NCBI RefSeq assembly: GCF_000147875.1
Contig: NC_014507.1
Span: forward strand, 186,001-250,000
Origin: Methanolacinia petrolearia DSM 11571
GTDB lineage: Archaea; Halobacteriota; Methanomicrobia; Methanomicrobiales; Methanomicrobiaceae
Reading direction: 5' to 3'
Length of the DNA: 64,000 nucleotides
Part shown: piece by piece, positions 42,509 through 50,046 of the stretch
Numbering within the stretch: the stretch's first letter is position 1
Layout of the letters: each line of letters begins with the position of its first letter
The notes under the pieces: model-generated
What the model was told of the DNA's origin: nothing
What the model saw: only the letters and a program-made list of their open reading frames with translations
Database searches by the model: none
Translations under genes and position numbers: made by a program

Positions 42509-43837
42509 ATGGAAGAACCAAGATATTATGATATTCGGCATGTGAGCGGGGTCTCTACCCATATAGATATCGAGAACGGGAGGATCGACTCTGCCGGAAG
42601 CAGTTTTTACGATGTCGCACTTCTCCGCGTTCTCGGGAAGAAGGGCTGGGGCCTTGTCAGCATCGAGAACTTTTCCGGCAAAACAAAGAAGGATATCGAG
42701 GGTTTCATCCGTGAAGCTATGCGTTATGCATCGGTTACGGAGGAAGAAGTCATTCTTGGAGATGCACCCTCCGGCCTTCTTGATGTCCCGAAGATTGAAA
42801 ATAATCCCGCTGATGTCTCACTCGAGGAGAAGTGCGACCTGCTCCGGGCGATTGAGTCTTCGGCCCGTATAGACGGGATCGTAAGCACCCGTGCGGGATA
42901 CGTGGAAGGATCTTCCACGGTTTATTTCACCGATTCCTGCGGGAACGAGTATTCGTATCCCGTATGCCGGTCAGGTTATGGGATTAACGCGATCGCAGGC
43001 CGTAACGGGAACATGCAGGCGGCAAGGGAGAGCGAGAGAACAATCGCAGGGCTGAACATGTACCACAAGGAGCACAAAGGAATGGAAGCGGCTGAAAGGG
43101 CGCTGAAGCTTCTCGAAGCGGCTCCTGCGAAGGGCGGGATCATGAACGCAGTCTTGGACCAGGAGCTCGCCGGAGTCTTCGCACACGAGGCGGTCGGCCA
43201 TGCAAGCGAGGGAGATCTCGTCAAGGAAGGAGTTTCGGTGCTTAAAGGCCGTATCGGAGAGAAGATCGGCGATTCTGCCCTTTCGGTCACGGACGATCCG
43301 ACCCTTCACGAGTTCGGGTTCATGCCGCTGGATGCGGAAGGCGTCAGGCCGAAGAAGACCGCGATTATCAAAAAAGGTGTCCTTAACTCATATATCCACA
43401 ACAGGCAGACCCTTGCACTCATCGGCGACGGAGATGCAGGTCATGCCCGTGCCGAGGGCGGAGCGGTTCCCCAGGTCAGGATGAGCAACACATTCATAGA
43501 GAACGGGGACTCCACATACGACGAGATTGTGGCAGAGTGCAGGAACGGTGTTCTGCTGAAGGGCTCAAGAGGAGGACAGGTCGATCCTGGCAGGGGAGTA
43601 TTCCAGTTCAACGCCGAATACGGCTATGTGATCGAGAACGGCGAACTCGCGGGTATGATAAGGGACGTCTCCCTCTCAGGCGATATCCTGAAAACGATGC
43701 ACAACATCGTCCTCTGCGGCAACGACCTGCGGCTCAACCAGGGTTATTGTGGAAAAGGCGGGCAGTCCGTCCCGGTTACGGACGGATCGCCGCATGTTCT
43801 GCTGAAGGACGCAGTGGTAGGTGGTCAGGGTGTCTGA
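42509..43837 (+). CDS. tldD: TldD-family metalloprotease subunit
   Basis: This is a 442-residue catalytic subunit of the TldD/TldE complex. The zinc-binding HExxxH is in FAHEAVGHASEGD, and the GNxxxxR region and the C-terminal GKGGQSVPVTDGSPH with further ligands are present. The family cleaves unfolded peptides and matures some peptide antibiotics; in archaea its job is less clear. The start at 42509 follows a long AT-rich leader with no strong ribosome site. It overlaps tldE by eight bases, so the two subunits are co-translated. Confidence 0.92.
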   Translation: MEEPRYYDIRHVSGVSTHIDIENGRIDSAGSSFYDVALLRVLGKKGWGLVSIENFSGKTKKDIEGFIREAMRYASVTEEEVILGDAPSGLLDVPKIENNPADVSLEEKCDLLRAIESSARIDGIVSTRAGYVEGSSTVYFTDSCGNEYSYPVCRSGYGINAIAGRNGNMQAARESERTIAGLNMYHKEHKGMEAAERALKLLEAAPAKGGIMNAVLDQELAGVFAHEAVGHASEGDLVKEGVSVLKGRIGEKIGDSALSVTDDPTLHEFGFMPLDAEGVRPKKTAIIKKGVLNSYIHNRQTLALIGDGDAGHARAEGGAVPQVRMSNTFIENGDSTYDEIVAECRNGVLLKGSRGGQVDPGRGVFQFNAEYGYVIENGELAGMIRDVSLSGDILKTMHNIVLCGNDLRLNQGYCGKGGQSVPVTDGSPHVLLKDAVVGGQGV

Positions 43838-45125
43838 ATTCGACAGCGATTCCATAATCGACGATATCATCCGGAAGGGGCAGAAGATAGCGGACGAGGT
43901 CGAGGTAGCCTACGAATCCGGGAAAAGCATCCATGCAACCCTTAAGGGACGGGAGATTGGCGAGGCCGGTGTCTCGGATTCGTGGGTATTCTGTATCCGC
44001 ATTATCGACGGCGGAAAGATAGGGTGCTCGACTACGAACGATCCCGCAAGATGGGAGAAATGCCTTGAAGCGGCGAAGGCCGGCTCTAAGTTTGCCGCGG
44101 GACAGGACTGGGAAGGTCTTCCGGGTCCGTCTGCAACGAACGGAACTCCGGAGAGTGTATTCGACGAGAAGCTTGCACTCGATTCATCTCTTATTTCTGG
44201 ATATATCGAGGATCTGCTGAACGGCGCCTCGGAATATTCTGTAGATGTCGCAGGGGGCGGTGCTTCGGCGTCTGCTTCATCTTATAAACTGGCAAATTCG
44301 GCAGGTCTCGTATATGAAGGAGCCAGAACCCGAATTGGTGTCTCCCTTGAGACCATATCCGGGACTTCGACCGGATACGAGAGCGACATTGTCTGCTTTG
44401 CCGACAGGATCAACCCGTATGATGTCGGGAAGCAGGCGGCATACCTTGCGGCACATTCTGTGGGTGCCGGGGAGATCGACACCGGGACGTATGATGTCGT
44501 CCTCTCACCGATTGCGGCCAGCCAGCTTATCGGAGGAATTGTCGTTCCGGCACTGTCCGGGAAGAATGTGAAGGCCGGGCGATCTTATTTCGCCGATAAG
44601 CTCGGGGAGCAGTGTCTTGACGAGTCGTTTACTCTCAGGGACGATCCATTCCACGGGCAGGGTTCGTGGGTGAGGGATGCCGAAGGTGTCCCGACGAGGG
44701 TCCTGGATCTCATTAAAGACGGGGTCGTAAACGAATTTTCGTATGACTTAAAAACCGCATACAGGTACGGCGAGAAATCGACCGGCAGTGCGGTCAGATC
44801 GGGCGATTCGCCCTCGATAGGTTTCCACAACCTCTACTTTGAAGGCGAAAGGCAGGATATCTTCGACGAGAAGGTTCTCTATGTCCACGACGTAATCGGT
44901 GCACATACCGCGAACGGTATTACCGGCGACTTCTCGGTCGAGACCTCTAACTCGACTTGGAGGGAAGGAGGAGAGGATACCGATGCTGTCCGGGCGGCGA
45001 TGCTCTCCGGGAATGTATTTGAAATGCTTAAATCGATAGCGGGTGTGTCGAAAGAGCCGAGGGAGCTTGGAAACGTGATTATGCCCTCGGTGAGATTTAA
45101 TAATCTTCGGGTCGTTGGTAAATAG
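43830..45125 (+). CDS. tldE: TldE/PmbA-family protein, partner of TldD
   Basis: This is a 431-residue homologue of TldD without the HExxxH zinc site, hence the structural partner. LDSSLISGYIEDLLNGAS, TYDVVLSPIAASQLIGGIV, GVPTRVLDLIKDGVVNEF and SNSTWREGGEDTDAVRAAM are typical. GTG 43830 is preferred because AGGTGGT lies five bases before it; an in-frame GTG at 43821 lies inside tldD without a site. It is followed after two bases by a BofA-like gene. Confidence 0.9.
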   Translation: MSEFDSDSIIDDIIRKGQKIADEVEVAYESGKSIHATLKGREIGEAGVSDSWVFCIRIIDGGKIGCSTTNDPARWEKCLEAAKAGSKFAAGQDWEGLPGPSATNGTPESVFDEKLALDSSLISGYIEDLLNGASEYSVDVAGGGASASASSYKLANSAGLVYEGARTRIGVSLETISGTSTGYESDIVCFADRINPYDVGKQAAYLAAHSVGAGEIDTGTYDVVLSPIAASQLIGGIVVPALSGKNVKAGRSYFADKLGEQCLDESFTLRDDPFHGQGSWVRDAEGVPTRVLDLIKDGVVNEFSYDLKTAYRYGEKSTGSAVRSGDSPSIGFHNLYFEGERQDIFDEKVLYVHDVIGAHTANGITGDFSVETSNSTWREGGEDTDAVRAAMLSGNVFEMLKSIAGVSKEPRELGNVIMPSVRFNNLRVVGK

Positions 45126-45127
45126 TA

Positions 45128-45382
45128 ATGATTGATACGCTGATCACTGTCCTTATCGCGGCAGGTATTGTCATAGTGCTTTGGTATTTCCTGAAGAACG
45201 TAACGACGCTGATTGTCAATTCGATCGTCGGAATAGTCACGATTGTAATTATCAGCCAGCTCAATATTCTCGGGATGGAATCGTTCAAACTCACCTGGGG
45301 AGCGGTCCTCGTCTGTGCACTCGGCGGCCTCCCCGGTGCGATCCTGCTGATCGTTTTGAATTTTGCAGGGATTTCGATATAA
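45128..45382 (+). CDS. BofA-like small membrane protein
   Basis: This is an 84-residue, strongly hydrophobic protein with two to three helices (about 1-20, 28-50, 58-82). TLIVNSIVGIVTIVII... and GALGGLPGAILLIVLNFAGI resemble the SigmaK-processing inhibitor BofA family (here CALGGLPGAILLI). Archaea have no sigma-K, so the role is unknown. It lies directly downstream of tldD-tldE, two bases after the tldE stop, and is likely in that operon, suggesting a membrane partner of a protease system (inference). Confidence 0.75.
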   Translation: MIDTLITVLIAAGIVIVLWYFLKNVTTLIVNSIVGIVTIVIISQLNILGMESFKLTWGAVLVCALGGLPGAILLIVLNFAGISI

Positions 45383-45531
45383 TTTTTTTATAGTTCTCCC
45401 TGAAATCTTTTTTTTTGCTTTTTTGATATTATCGTCACATATTCCGGGAATAAATGGTCCGATGTTGTGAAAATAATTCGCAATATTAAAATGAATTGTT
45501 ACCGATTTTGTTATATTGCGGGGGGGAAATT

Positions 45532-46200
45532 ATGCCCTTTAATGAAAAGAAAAAAAATTCTGTAAATAACCAGGGACTTGTAGTAGTTTTAATCCTTTTA
45601 GTCATCGTTATTTCTGTCTCTTCGGGATGTCTCGATTCTATCAGCAAAAGAGCTGAGATCACACGTCAGCTGGAACAGGCGGAACCGCTTATGGAGAACG
45701 TTGAATCTGAAATTGCCGACATGAATGTCTATCTGAGTGACCCCGGGAACTCTGATCCTGTCGAAGTGCAATCCCGATTAGCAGTTCTGAAATCCGATAT
45801 GAACGAGATAAATACGATAATGGCCGGTATCGACCGTTCGGCTCTTACTGAAAGCGAGAGGGAGGATCTGGATGCCGGGTTATTCGCCATGGAATATATG
45901 TCTGATTTTATCGATTCCGTTTCTGTTCGCCTGCCCGAAATGCTCCGGATAGCGAATAATATGGAAGATGCAGCGGAGGCCCATAATGTTCAGCGTGCAC
46001 GATCTGCAATGCATGATATGCATGACCTGATTGAATCGTTTTTATCCGATCTGGACGTTCTTGAAGAAAAGCTTGTAGAAAAGCAGGCAAATTCGGATTC
46101 GGAGAAAATGAATGAATTCTGCTCGCAGAATCTTGCTCAGATCAGGGACTGGAAGTCACAGTTCAAAACGCTCCAGAAAGAAATAGATGAGGTTTTATAA
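45532..46200 (+). CDS. Hypothetical lipoprotein with long coiled coil
   Basis: This is a 222-residue protein. A signal helix (about 17-37, GLVVVLILLVIVISVSSGC) ends in a lipobox-like SSGC, followed by LDSISKRAEITRQLEQAEPLMENVESEIADMN. The remainder is charged and heptad-like (about 50-215), with no enzymatic motif. It should be an extracytoplasmic lipid-anchored coiled coil. I do not recognise the family. ATG 45532 is chosen after the GGGGGG stretch; an earlier in-frame ATG at 45496 is less likely. The 3' end is 33 bases from the convergent hepT. Confidence 0.55.
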   Translation: MPFNEKKKNSVNNQGLVVVLILLVIVISVSSGCLDSISKRAEITRQLEQAEPLMENVESEIADMNVYLSDPGNSDPVEVQSRLAVLKSDMNEINTIMAGIDRSALTESEREDLDAGLFAMEYMSDFIDSVSVRLPEMLRIANNMEDAAEAHNVQRARSAMHDMHDLIESFLSDLDVLEEKLVEKQANSDSEKMNEFCSQNLAQIRDWKSQFKTLQKEIDEVL

Positions 46201-46233
46201 GTTATTTGACTTCCCTTTTTTTGAATGAAAAAA

Positions 46234-46566
46234 TTATTTTAAAGCCTGTTTTAATGATTTGATAAGTGGAGGAAGGTCATTTTTTACTGTGTCCCAGACG
46301 ATGTCGTAGTTAATATCGAAATATCCATGAATTAATCTGTTTCTCATACTGATCATATGTTTCCATGGGATTGCCGGATATTTCTCCTGAAAGTCTGCCG
46401 AAACAAGATTGGCAGCCTCACCAATGATTTCAAGAAGTCTTATGAGAGCAAGTCCGTAGATTTCATCTGAATCAAGATCCTTTCTTTGAATTCTGCCTGA
46501 AATTTCAAGCGCCTTCTCTGCCGCGTCAACAGCATGAAGAACATAGATCCTGTCATTACGTTCCAT
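46234..46566 (-). CDS. hepT: HEPN-domain RNase toxin, HepT-like
   Basis: This is a 110-residue all-helical HEPN protein (formerly DUF86). The catalytic R-x4-H-x-Y motif is [10 protein letters not shown] (about residue 78-87), and [11 protein letters not shown] and the C-terminal [14 protein letters not shown] are family marks. HepT toxins cut tRNA or mRNA and are blocked when the partner MNT nucleotidyltransferase adds AMP to the Tyr of RxxxxHxY. ATG 46566 overlaps the mntA stop; a GTG four codons earlier is possible. It forms a two-gene toxin-antitoxin cassette. Confidence 0.9.
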   Translation of the reverse strand: MERNDRIYVLHAVDAAEKALEISGRIQRKDLDSDEIYGLALIRLLEIIGEAANLVSADFQEKYPAIPWKHMISMRNRLIHGYFDINYDIVWDTVKNDLPPLIKSLKQALK

Positions 46567-46861
46567 AGCAGACTTCACTGTTACTGATTACTTCCGCCCT
46601 GAAGTACCTGCTCAGGTCGCCGGGGGTCCTGAGATCGATCTTCCTGTTTCCAAAAATAACTGAAAGTTCTTCCTCCAGATCAAAAATTTTGAAAAGTCCA
46701 GGGGTATGATTGTCTTCAAATTCCACGAGGATGTCGACATCGCTGTCAGGTCCGAAGTCATCCCGGAGTACGGACCCGAAGAGAGCGAATCTTCTTATAT
46801 GATTCCTTTTGCAGAACTCCGCGATCTTTTTTTTCGGGACTTTCAGGTTGGATTCATTCAT
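46556..46861 (-). CDS. mntA: MNT-domain nucleotidyltransferase antitoxin, MntA-like
   Basis: This is a 101-residue minimal nucleotidyltransferase. [26 protein letters not shown] shows the GS-x10-D-x-D active site intact, so an active AMP-transferring antitoxin is expected, modifying the HepT tyrosine. It precedes and overlaps hepT, the usual order. AT-rich sequence upstream to 46987 contains its promoter. Such cassettes move between genomes and often lie in variable regions, and the next kilobase is indeed unusual. Confidence 0.9.
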   Translation of the reverse strand: MNESNLKVPKKKIAEFCKRNHIRRFALFGSVLRDDFGPDSDVDILVEFEDNHTPGLFKIFDLEEELSVIFGNRKIDLRTPGDLSRYFRAEVISNSEVCYGT

Positions 46862-46987
46862 AATTTTCAGCTGTGTTTTTGTTATCAGTTGATCCTAATA
46901 TGTGCCTGATATGTTAAATTATTGCTTAAGAATGCATATGCAATAGATTTATTGAAAAAATAAAAAGTAATCTTAGGTAATTCGGAC

Positions 46988-47869
46988 TCAGATGTTTCCG
47001 CCGCCTGAATATGCGGGGGTCTTCTTTTTCTTCGATTCGACAAACGCATTCTCGATGAGATCGCGATCGATCATGTCCGGGATCTCACCGGTCTTTGCAA
47101 AGTTATAGAGCAGTGCCACGAGGATTCCGTGGAGAGTCGACGCCAGAACAGCGGTTGAAAGCAGAACGATCAGGAAGAGCCCGAACGCCGCGATCGTTAC
47201 AGTTTGTATCCCGAGAGCGATTGATCCTATTGCAAGGAAGAACAGGATGAACGCGGGAATATAGATGAGGACGAAAGAAAACCCGGATACCACCGTTTCG
47301 CCCCAGGTCTTCTTGAAAAGGTTCCATGACTCCTTGATCGAGCCAGGGATGCCCTGTTCTTCGAATATGAGAATCGGTATTACGAAGAACGTGACAAGCT
47401 CCCATGCAGCTGCTATGAGCGACGATATAATCGTTGCAACGATATTGTCCCTGTTGCGGATCATGCTCAGGATAAGCCCGATTGTCGCCTGGATCAATGC
47501 CCATACAGCAAGCTTTCCGATATGAGAGGCCGACGCTCCTATTCCCTGCCCCATCGTCGGGTTGTTCCCCTTCATTACCTCGGTTGCGTTCGAAATGACG
47601 GCACCTTTGAAGAAAATGGTAATCAGGTATATTACGAAGTAGAATGCGAACAGGAATACTATCCACATCGCGTACTGGGTCGCTCCCCAGGATTCCGTGT
47701 CGGCGCCGGTCGAGCTGAAGATCATCAGTGCAGGAAATATGAACACTACCAGAACAAGCAGACTCAGAATCGCCGAGATCACCGGGAAGAGTGCAAGACT
47801 TTTCTCGGCCTTTAATATTGCGAATGTAGCCTTGAAAAGCCTCCACCCGCGTGAAATTCGTCCGGTCAT
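46988..47869 (-). CDS. Polytopic membrane protein, DUF6159-like
   Basis: This is a 293-residue protein with six or so hydrophobic helices (about 25-52, 68-95, 112-132, 140-165, 190-222, 225-255). The N-terminus GRISRGWRLFKATFAILKAEKSLALFPVISA and the segment GIPGSIKESWNLFKKTWGETVVSGF resemble the DUF6159 / YihY-like family of archaeal membrane proteins of unknown role. It stands alone, 119 bases from mntA. The TATA-like sequence upstream is CTATAACC/TTATAACC at about 47891-47908 (minus strand). Confidence 0.65.
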   Translation of the reverse strand: MTGRISRGWRLFKATFAILKAEKSLALFPVISAILSLLVLVVFIFPALMIFSSTGADTESWGATQYAMWIVFLFAFYFVIYLITIFFKGAVISNATEVMKGNNPTMGQGIGASASHIGKLAVWALIQATIGLILSMIRNRDNIVATIISSLIAAAWELVTFFVIPILIFEEQGIPGSIKESWNLFKKTWGETVVSGFSFVLIYIPAFILFFLAIGSIALGIQTVTIAAFGLFLIVLLSTAVLASTLHGILVALLYNFAKTGEIPDMIDRDLIENAFVESKKKKTPAYSGGGNI

Positions 47870-47962
47870 TGAATAGAGTTGGGGGTTTTTGGTTATAACG
47901 GTTATAGTTCAATCTTATGATTTCAATATCGAAGTTAGTTCTTCTGACTATTTCTGATTACT

Positions 47963-48240
47963 AGGGGCATAAGCCCCTGCGGGGCAACCCTGGCATTATT
48001 GAATAGTATCAAGGGAGGGGAAAGGTTCCCCCTCCCTATTACCCTCCCCCACATGGCGATAGGTCACAGTTGGGGATGAACGGGCATCCCCTCCTGCTCC
48101 ATAAAGGGCTGTCGCCCTTTCAATGTCTCTAAAAGTTTGTTCTCCCCGGCCGAAAGGCCGGGTTATCGCCATAGCGTAAAGCCCTGGGGTCAGGGCGTGT
48201 TCGCGGAGCGGATGCGAAGCGAACTTGCGCAAGGGTTGCC
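47963..48240. ncRNA. Highly structured GC-rich noncoding element (candidate RNA or repeat)
   Basis: In the 457-base gap 47870-48326 no credible gene exists, yet perfect complementary segments are dense. AGGGGC/GCCCCT (47963-47978) and the overlapping alternative GCCCC/GGGGC (47973-47985) come first. Then GGGAGGGG/CCCCTCCC (48013-48036), GGGGATG/CATCCCC (48072-48091), AAAGGGC/GCCCTTT (48103-48120), CCCGGCC-GAAA-GGCCGGG (48145-48162), GCCCTG/CAGGGC (48181-48196) and GTTCGC/GCGAAC (48199-48224). Two long-range pairs enclose them: GGCAACCC (47983-47990) with GGGTTGCC (48233-48240), and ATGGCGATA (48053-48061) with TATCGCCAT (48164-48172), the latter enclosing three hairpins. The GAAA tetraloop favours the plus strand. 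It may be a folded RNA or a mobile repeat; there is no second copy in this window. Confidence 0.45.
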
Positions 48241-48326
48241 TTAGGAAAAATCTTGTTATTAGTCATCAGGAGATTGGGGAATCCTCCACCCTCTTGTCCG
48301 GCTTATTACAATATTTACAAAAAAAC

Positions 48327-49025
48327 TCAGAAGACACTGGCCTCGGAATAGACGTTAATCTCGTCTTCCTCGATCTCGTAGGGCTTGATCTCTCTGGAAT
48401 GATTCGAACTCCTCATCTTGACGACCTCAACAGCCGTGTGAACCTCGGCGAGATCGTCCGGGCGGATGTACTTCAGGACGACGACAGTGTCCGCAAGATA
48501 CTCTATAAGGCCGTACCGGCTTGCATATGCGTCGTTCCTGTTGTGTTCGCTCGTCATGAGAACAGTGCATTTCAGGTCGCGGAGGATCTCGACAAGCCTG
48601 AACATCTCGAGCCTCCTCTGTGATTCGTCGTCGAAGAGGCCCTCGAAGAGGGAGATCGGGTCGACTATAACCCTTTTTGCGCCAATCTCGTAGATAAGTT
48701 CTGGAAGTTCATTCCTGATGCTGTTTATAGAGAGGTTGAAATCCGTAGGATCGAGCTTGATCACGAAAAGAGTCAGGTCACGGTACTTTTCCAGTTCGAA
48801 ACCACGATCCTCGATCTTTTCATAGATGCTTTCCTTCTTCTCCTCAAGACTGATGTATACCACTGTTTCATTATTTTTAAGGCCGTCATATGCAAACTGG
48901 AGGGCAAAAGTGGTCTTTCCGGTACCGTATGTCCCGATGATCGAACAGATGCTGCCTTCGATAAGCCCTCCGTCCATCATCTCGTCGAGACCGTCGATAC
49001 CCATCCTGACCCTGTTCTTCTTCAT
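48327..49025 (-). CDS. KaiC-like RecA-superfamily ATPase (single domain)
   Basis: This is a 232-residue protein. MGIDGLDEMMDGGLIEGSICSIIGTYGTGKTTFALQF carries an intact Walker A (GTYGTGKTT), and RVIVDPISLF is Walker B. The tail after VKMRSSNHSREIKPYEIEEDEINVY is typical of archaeal KaiC/GvpD-like and FlaH-like ATPases. It has no second KaiC domain. The start overlaps the stop of the degenerate homologue upstream by four bases, so the two form one translational unit and probably one complex. Its position, diverging from an archaellum-type ATPase, suggests a FlaH-like regulatory role for that machine (inference). Confidence 0.82.
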   Translation of the reverse strand: MKKNRVRMGIDGLDEMMDGGLIEGSICSIIGTYGTGKTTFALQFAYDGLKNNETVVYISLEEKKESIYEKIEDRGFELEKYRDLTLFVIKLDPTDFNLSINSIRNELPELIYEIGAKRVIVDPISLFEGLFDDESQRRLEMFRLVEILRDLKCTVLMTSEHNRNDAYASRYGLIEYLADTVVVLKYIRPDDLAEVHTAVEVVKMRSSNHSREIKPYEIEEDEINVYSEASVF

Positions 49026-49852
49026 ATAACTACCCTGATGTTGCTGACCTCGAATCCGGCTTCCGTCGTGATCTTCGATGCGAACTTTACAAGATCATTT
49101 TCTTCGAGGTGCGGCATGGCCCCATCGAACTTGACGAAGTACATGATCCTCTGCCTCTTTCTCCCCGTGGTCTCCTCCCACCTGAAGTCAACGATTGCAT
49201 CGCAGCAGTCTGCAACCTCCATGAGTTTGCTGCGTTCGAAGATGCCTTCAGAGACAAGTATGTATATCGTGGTTCTCCATGTTTTCGCGACTCTCTGCAA
49301 TCCTCTCAGGAACTCTATGAGCTGATTCCATTCATCAGGGTTGTTAATCGTTGTATTCAGGTCCGTCAGCGAATCGATGATGATCAGGCTTTTGTTCTTG
49401 ATCTTTCTGAGACTATTCGTCAGTTCGGCGACAAGGCTGTCGGAAACTTTGCCTTTTTCCTTTTCAGTAAGAAGCGAGGTATGCGAGTACCATCCCCTCG
49501 GGACAACACTCTTTTCGAAATAGAAGTTGGAGAGATCAATAAAAGAGATATTCTCTTCTATTCCTGCTACAAGGTCCTTCTTATATGAAATTTTGATCTC
49601 ATCGATAATCGACGACGTAAGTCTTGTGAAGGATACATAGACCATCTGTTCGGGAAGGATTCTGTTATCTCCGTTTTGGCCGGCCGCTTTCATTTTTGAA
49701 AGATATATCATTGAACTCTGGACAAATTCCCTGTTCCCGGCTCCCTGTTCACCGATGAGCAGGACAACCGATCCCGGCGGAACTCCTCCGTCCAGTACTG
49801 GATCGAGGGAAGATATCCCGGTCGGCATACGCTCGTTCAGATTGTCATTCAT
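49022..49852 (-). CDS. Degenerate KaiC/RecA-fold protein with destroyed P-loop
   Basis: This 276-residue protein keeps the KaiC layout, MPTGISSLDPVLDGGVPPGSVVLLIGEQGAGNREF. The Walker A Lys and Thr are Asn40 and Arg41 (GEQGAGNR), so nucleotide hydrolysis at this site is unlikely. A Walker-B-like LIIIDSLTDL remains. It contains an inserted charged segment (LLTEKEKGKVSDSL). It resembles haloarchaeal KaiC-derived 'HTR-like' proteins. It is co-translated with the intact KaiC-like ATPase, so it is plausibly a pseudo-ATPase partner. The divergent promoter region 49853-50046 separates it from the archaellum-like genes. Confidence 0.75.
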   Translation of the reverse strand: MNDNLNERMPTGISSLDPVLDGGVPPGSVVLLIGEQGAGNREFVQSSMIYLSKMKAAGQNGDNRILPEQMVYVSFTRLTSSIIDEIKISYKKDLVAGIEENISFIDLSNFYFEKSVVPRGWYSHTSLLTEKEKGKVSDSLVAELTNSLRKIKNKSLIIIDSLTDLNTTINNPDEWNQLIEFLRGLQRVAKTWRTTIYILVSEGIFERSKLMEVADCCDAIVDFRWEETTGRKRQRIMYFVKFDGAMPHLEENDLVKFASKITTEAGFEVSNIRVVI

Positions 49853-50000
49853 CCTACTGATAAATTCATCTGCCTTTTATGTAAACATTTTGCTGAAACC
49901 AAACGCTAAAACTTCCACCTGCGGACGAAGCCATAAAATCAGACGGATTCTGATTATGATAATTTATATATGAACAGCTGTCTTTTATTAAATCAGGACC

Positions 50001-50009
50001 GTATATATT
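50001..50009 (+). promoter_or_regulatory. TATA box of archaellum-like operon
   Basis: GTATATATT lies about 42 bases before the ATG at 50047, with TGGAG about eight bases before that ATG. A second candidate, ATTTATATA at about 49962-49970, faces the same divergent region and may serve the opposite strand. Confidence 0.45.
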
Positions 50010-50046
50010 GCCCGAAGACTAATTTGATACACTGGAGTTATGTAAT

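Noticed and set aside
48145-48162. GAAA-capped stem considered as group II intron domain V, SRP or RNase P RNA
   Set aside because: The stem lacks the catalytic triad and bulge of domain V. No SRP helix 8 or RNase P conserved segments were seen nearby.
47996-48232. 78-codon minus-strand frame across the hairpin-rich gap
   Set aside because: No ribosome site or TATA box, and the sequence is explained by paired segments. The translation has no recognisable fold and runs through several perfect stems.
47870-48326. CRISPR array
   Set aside because: The repeats are different hairpins, not identical direct repeats separated by unique spacers.
49022-49852. KaiC clock system
   Set aside because: Only single-domain KaiC-like proteins are present, one without a P-loop, and no KaiA/KaiB. 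The archaeal family is better known for roles outside the clock.
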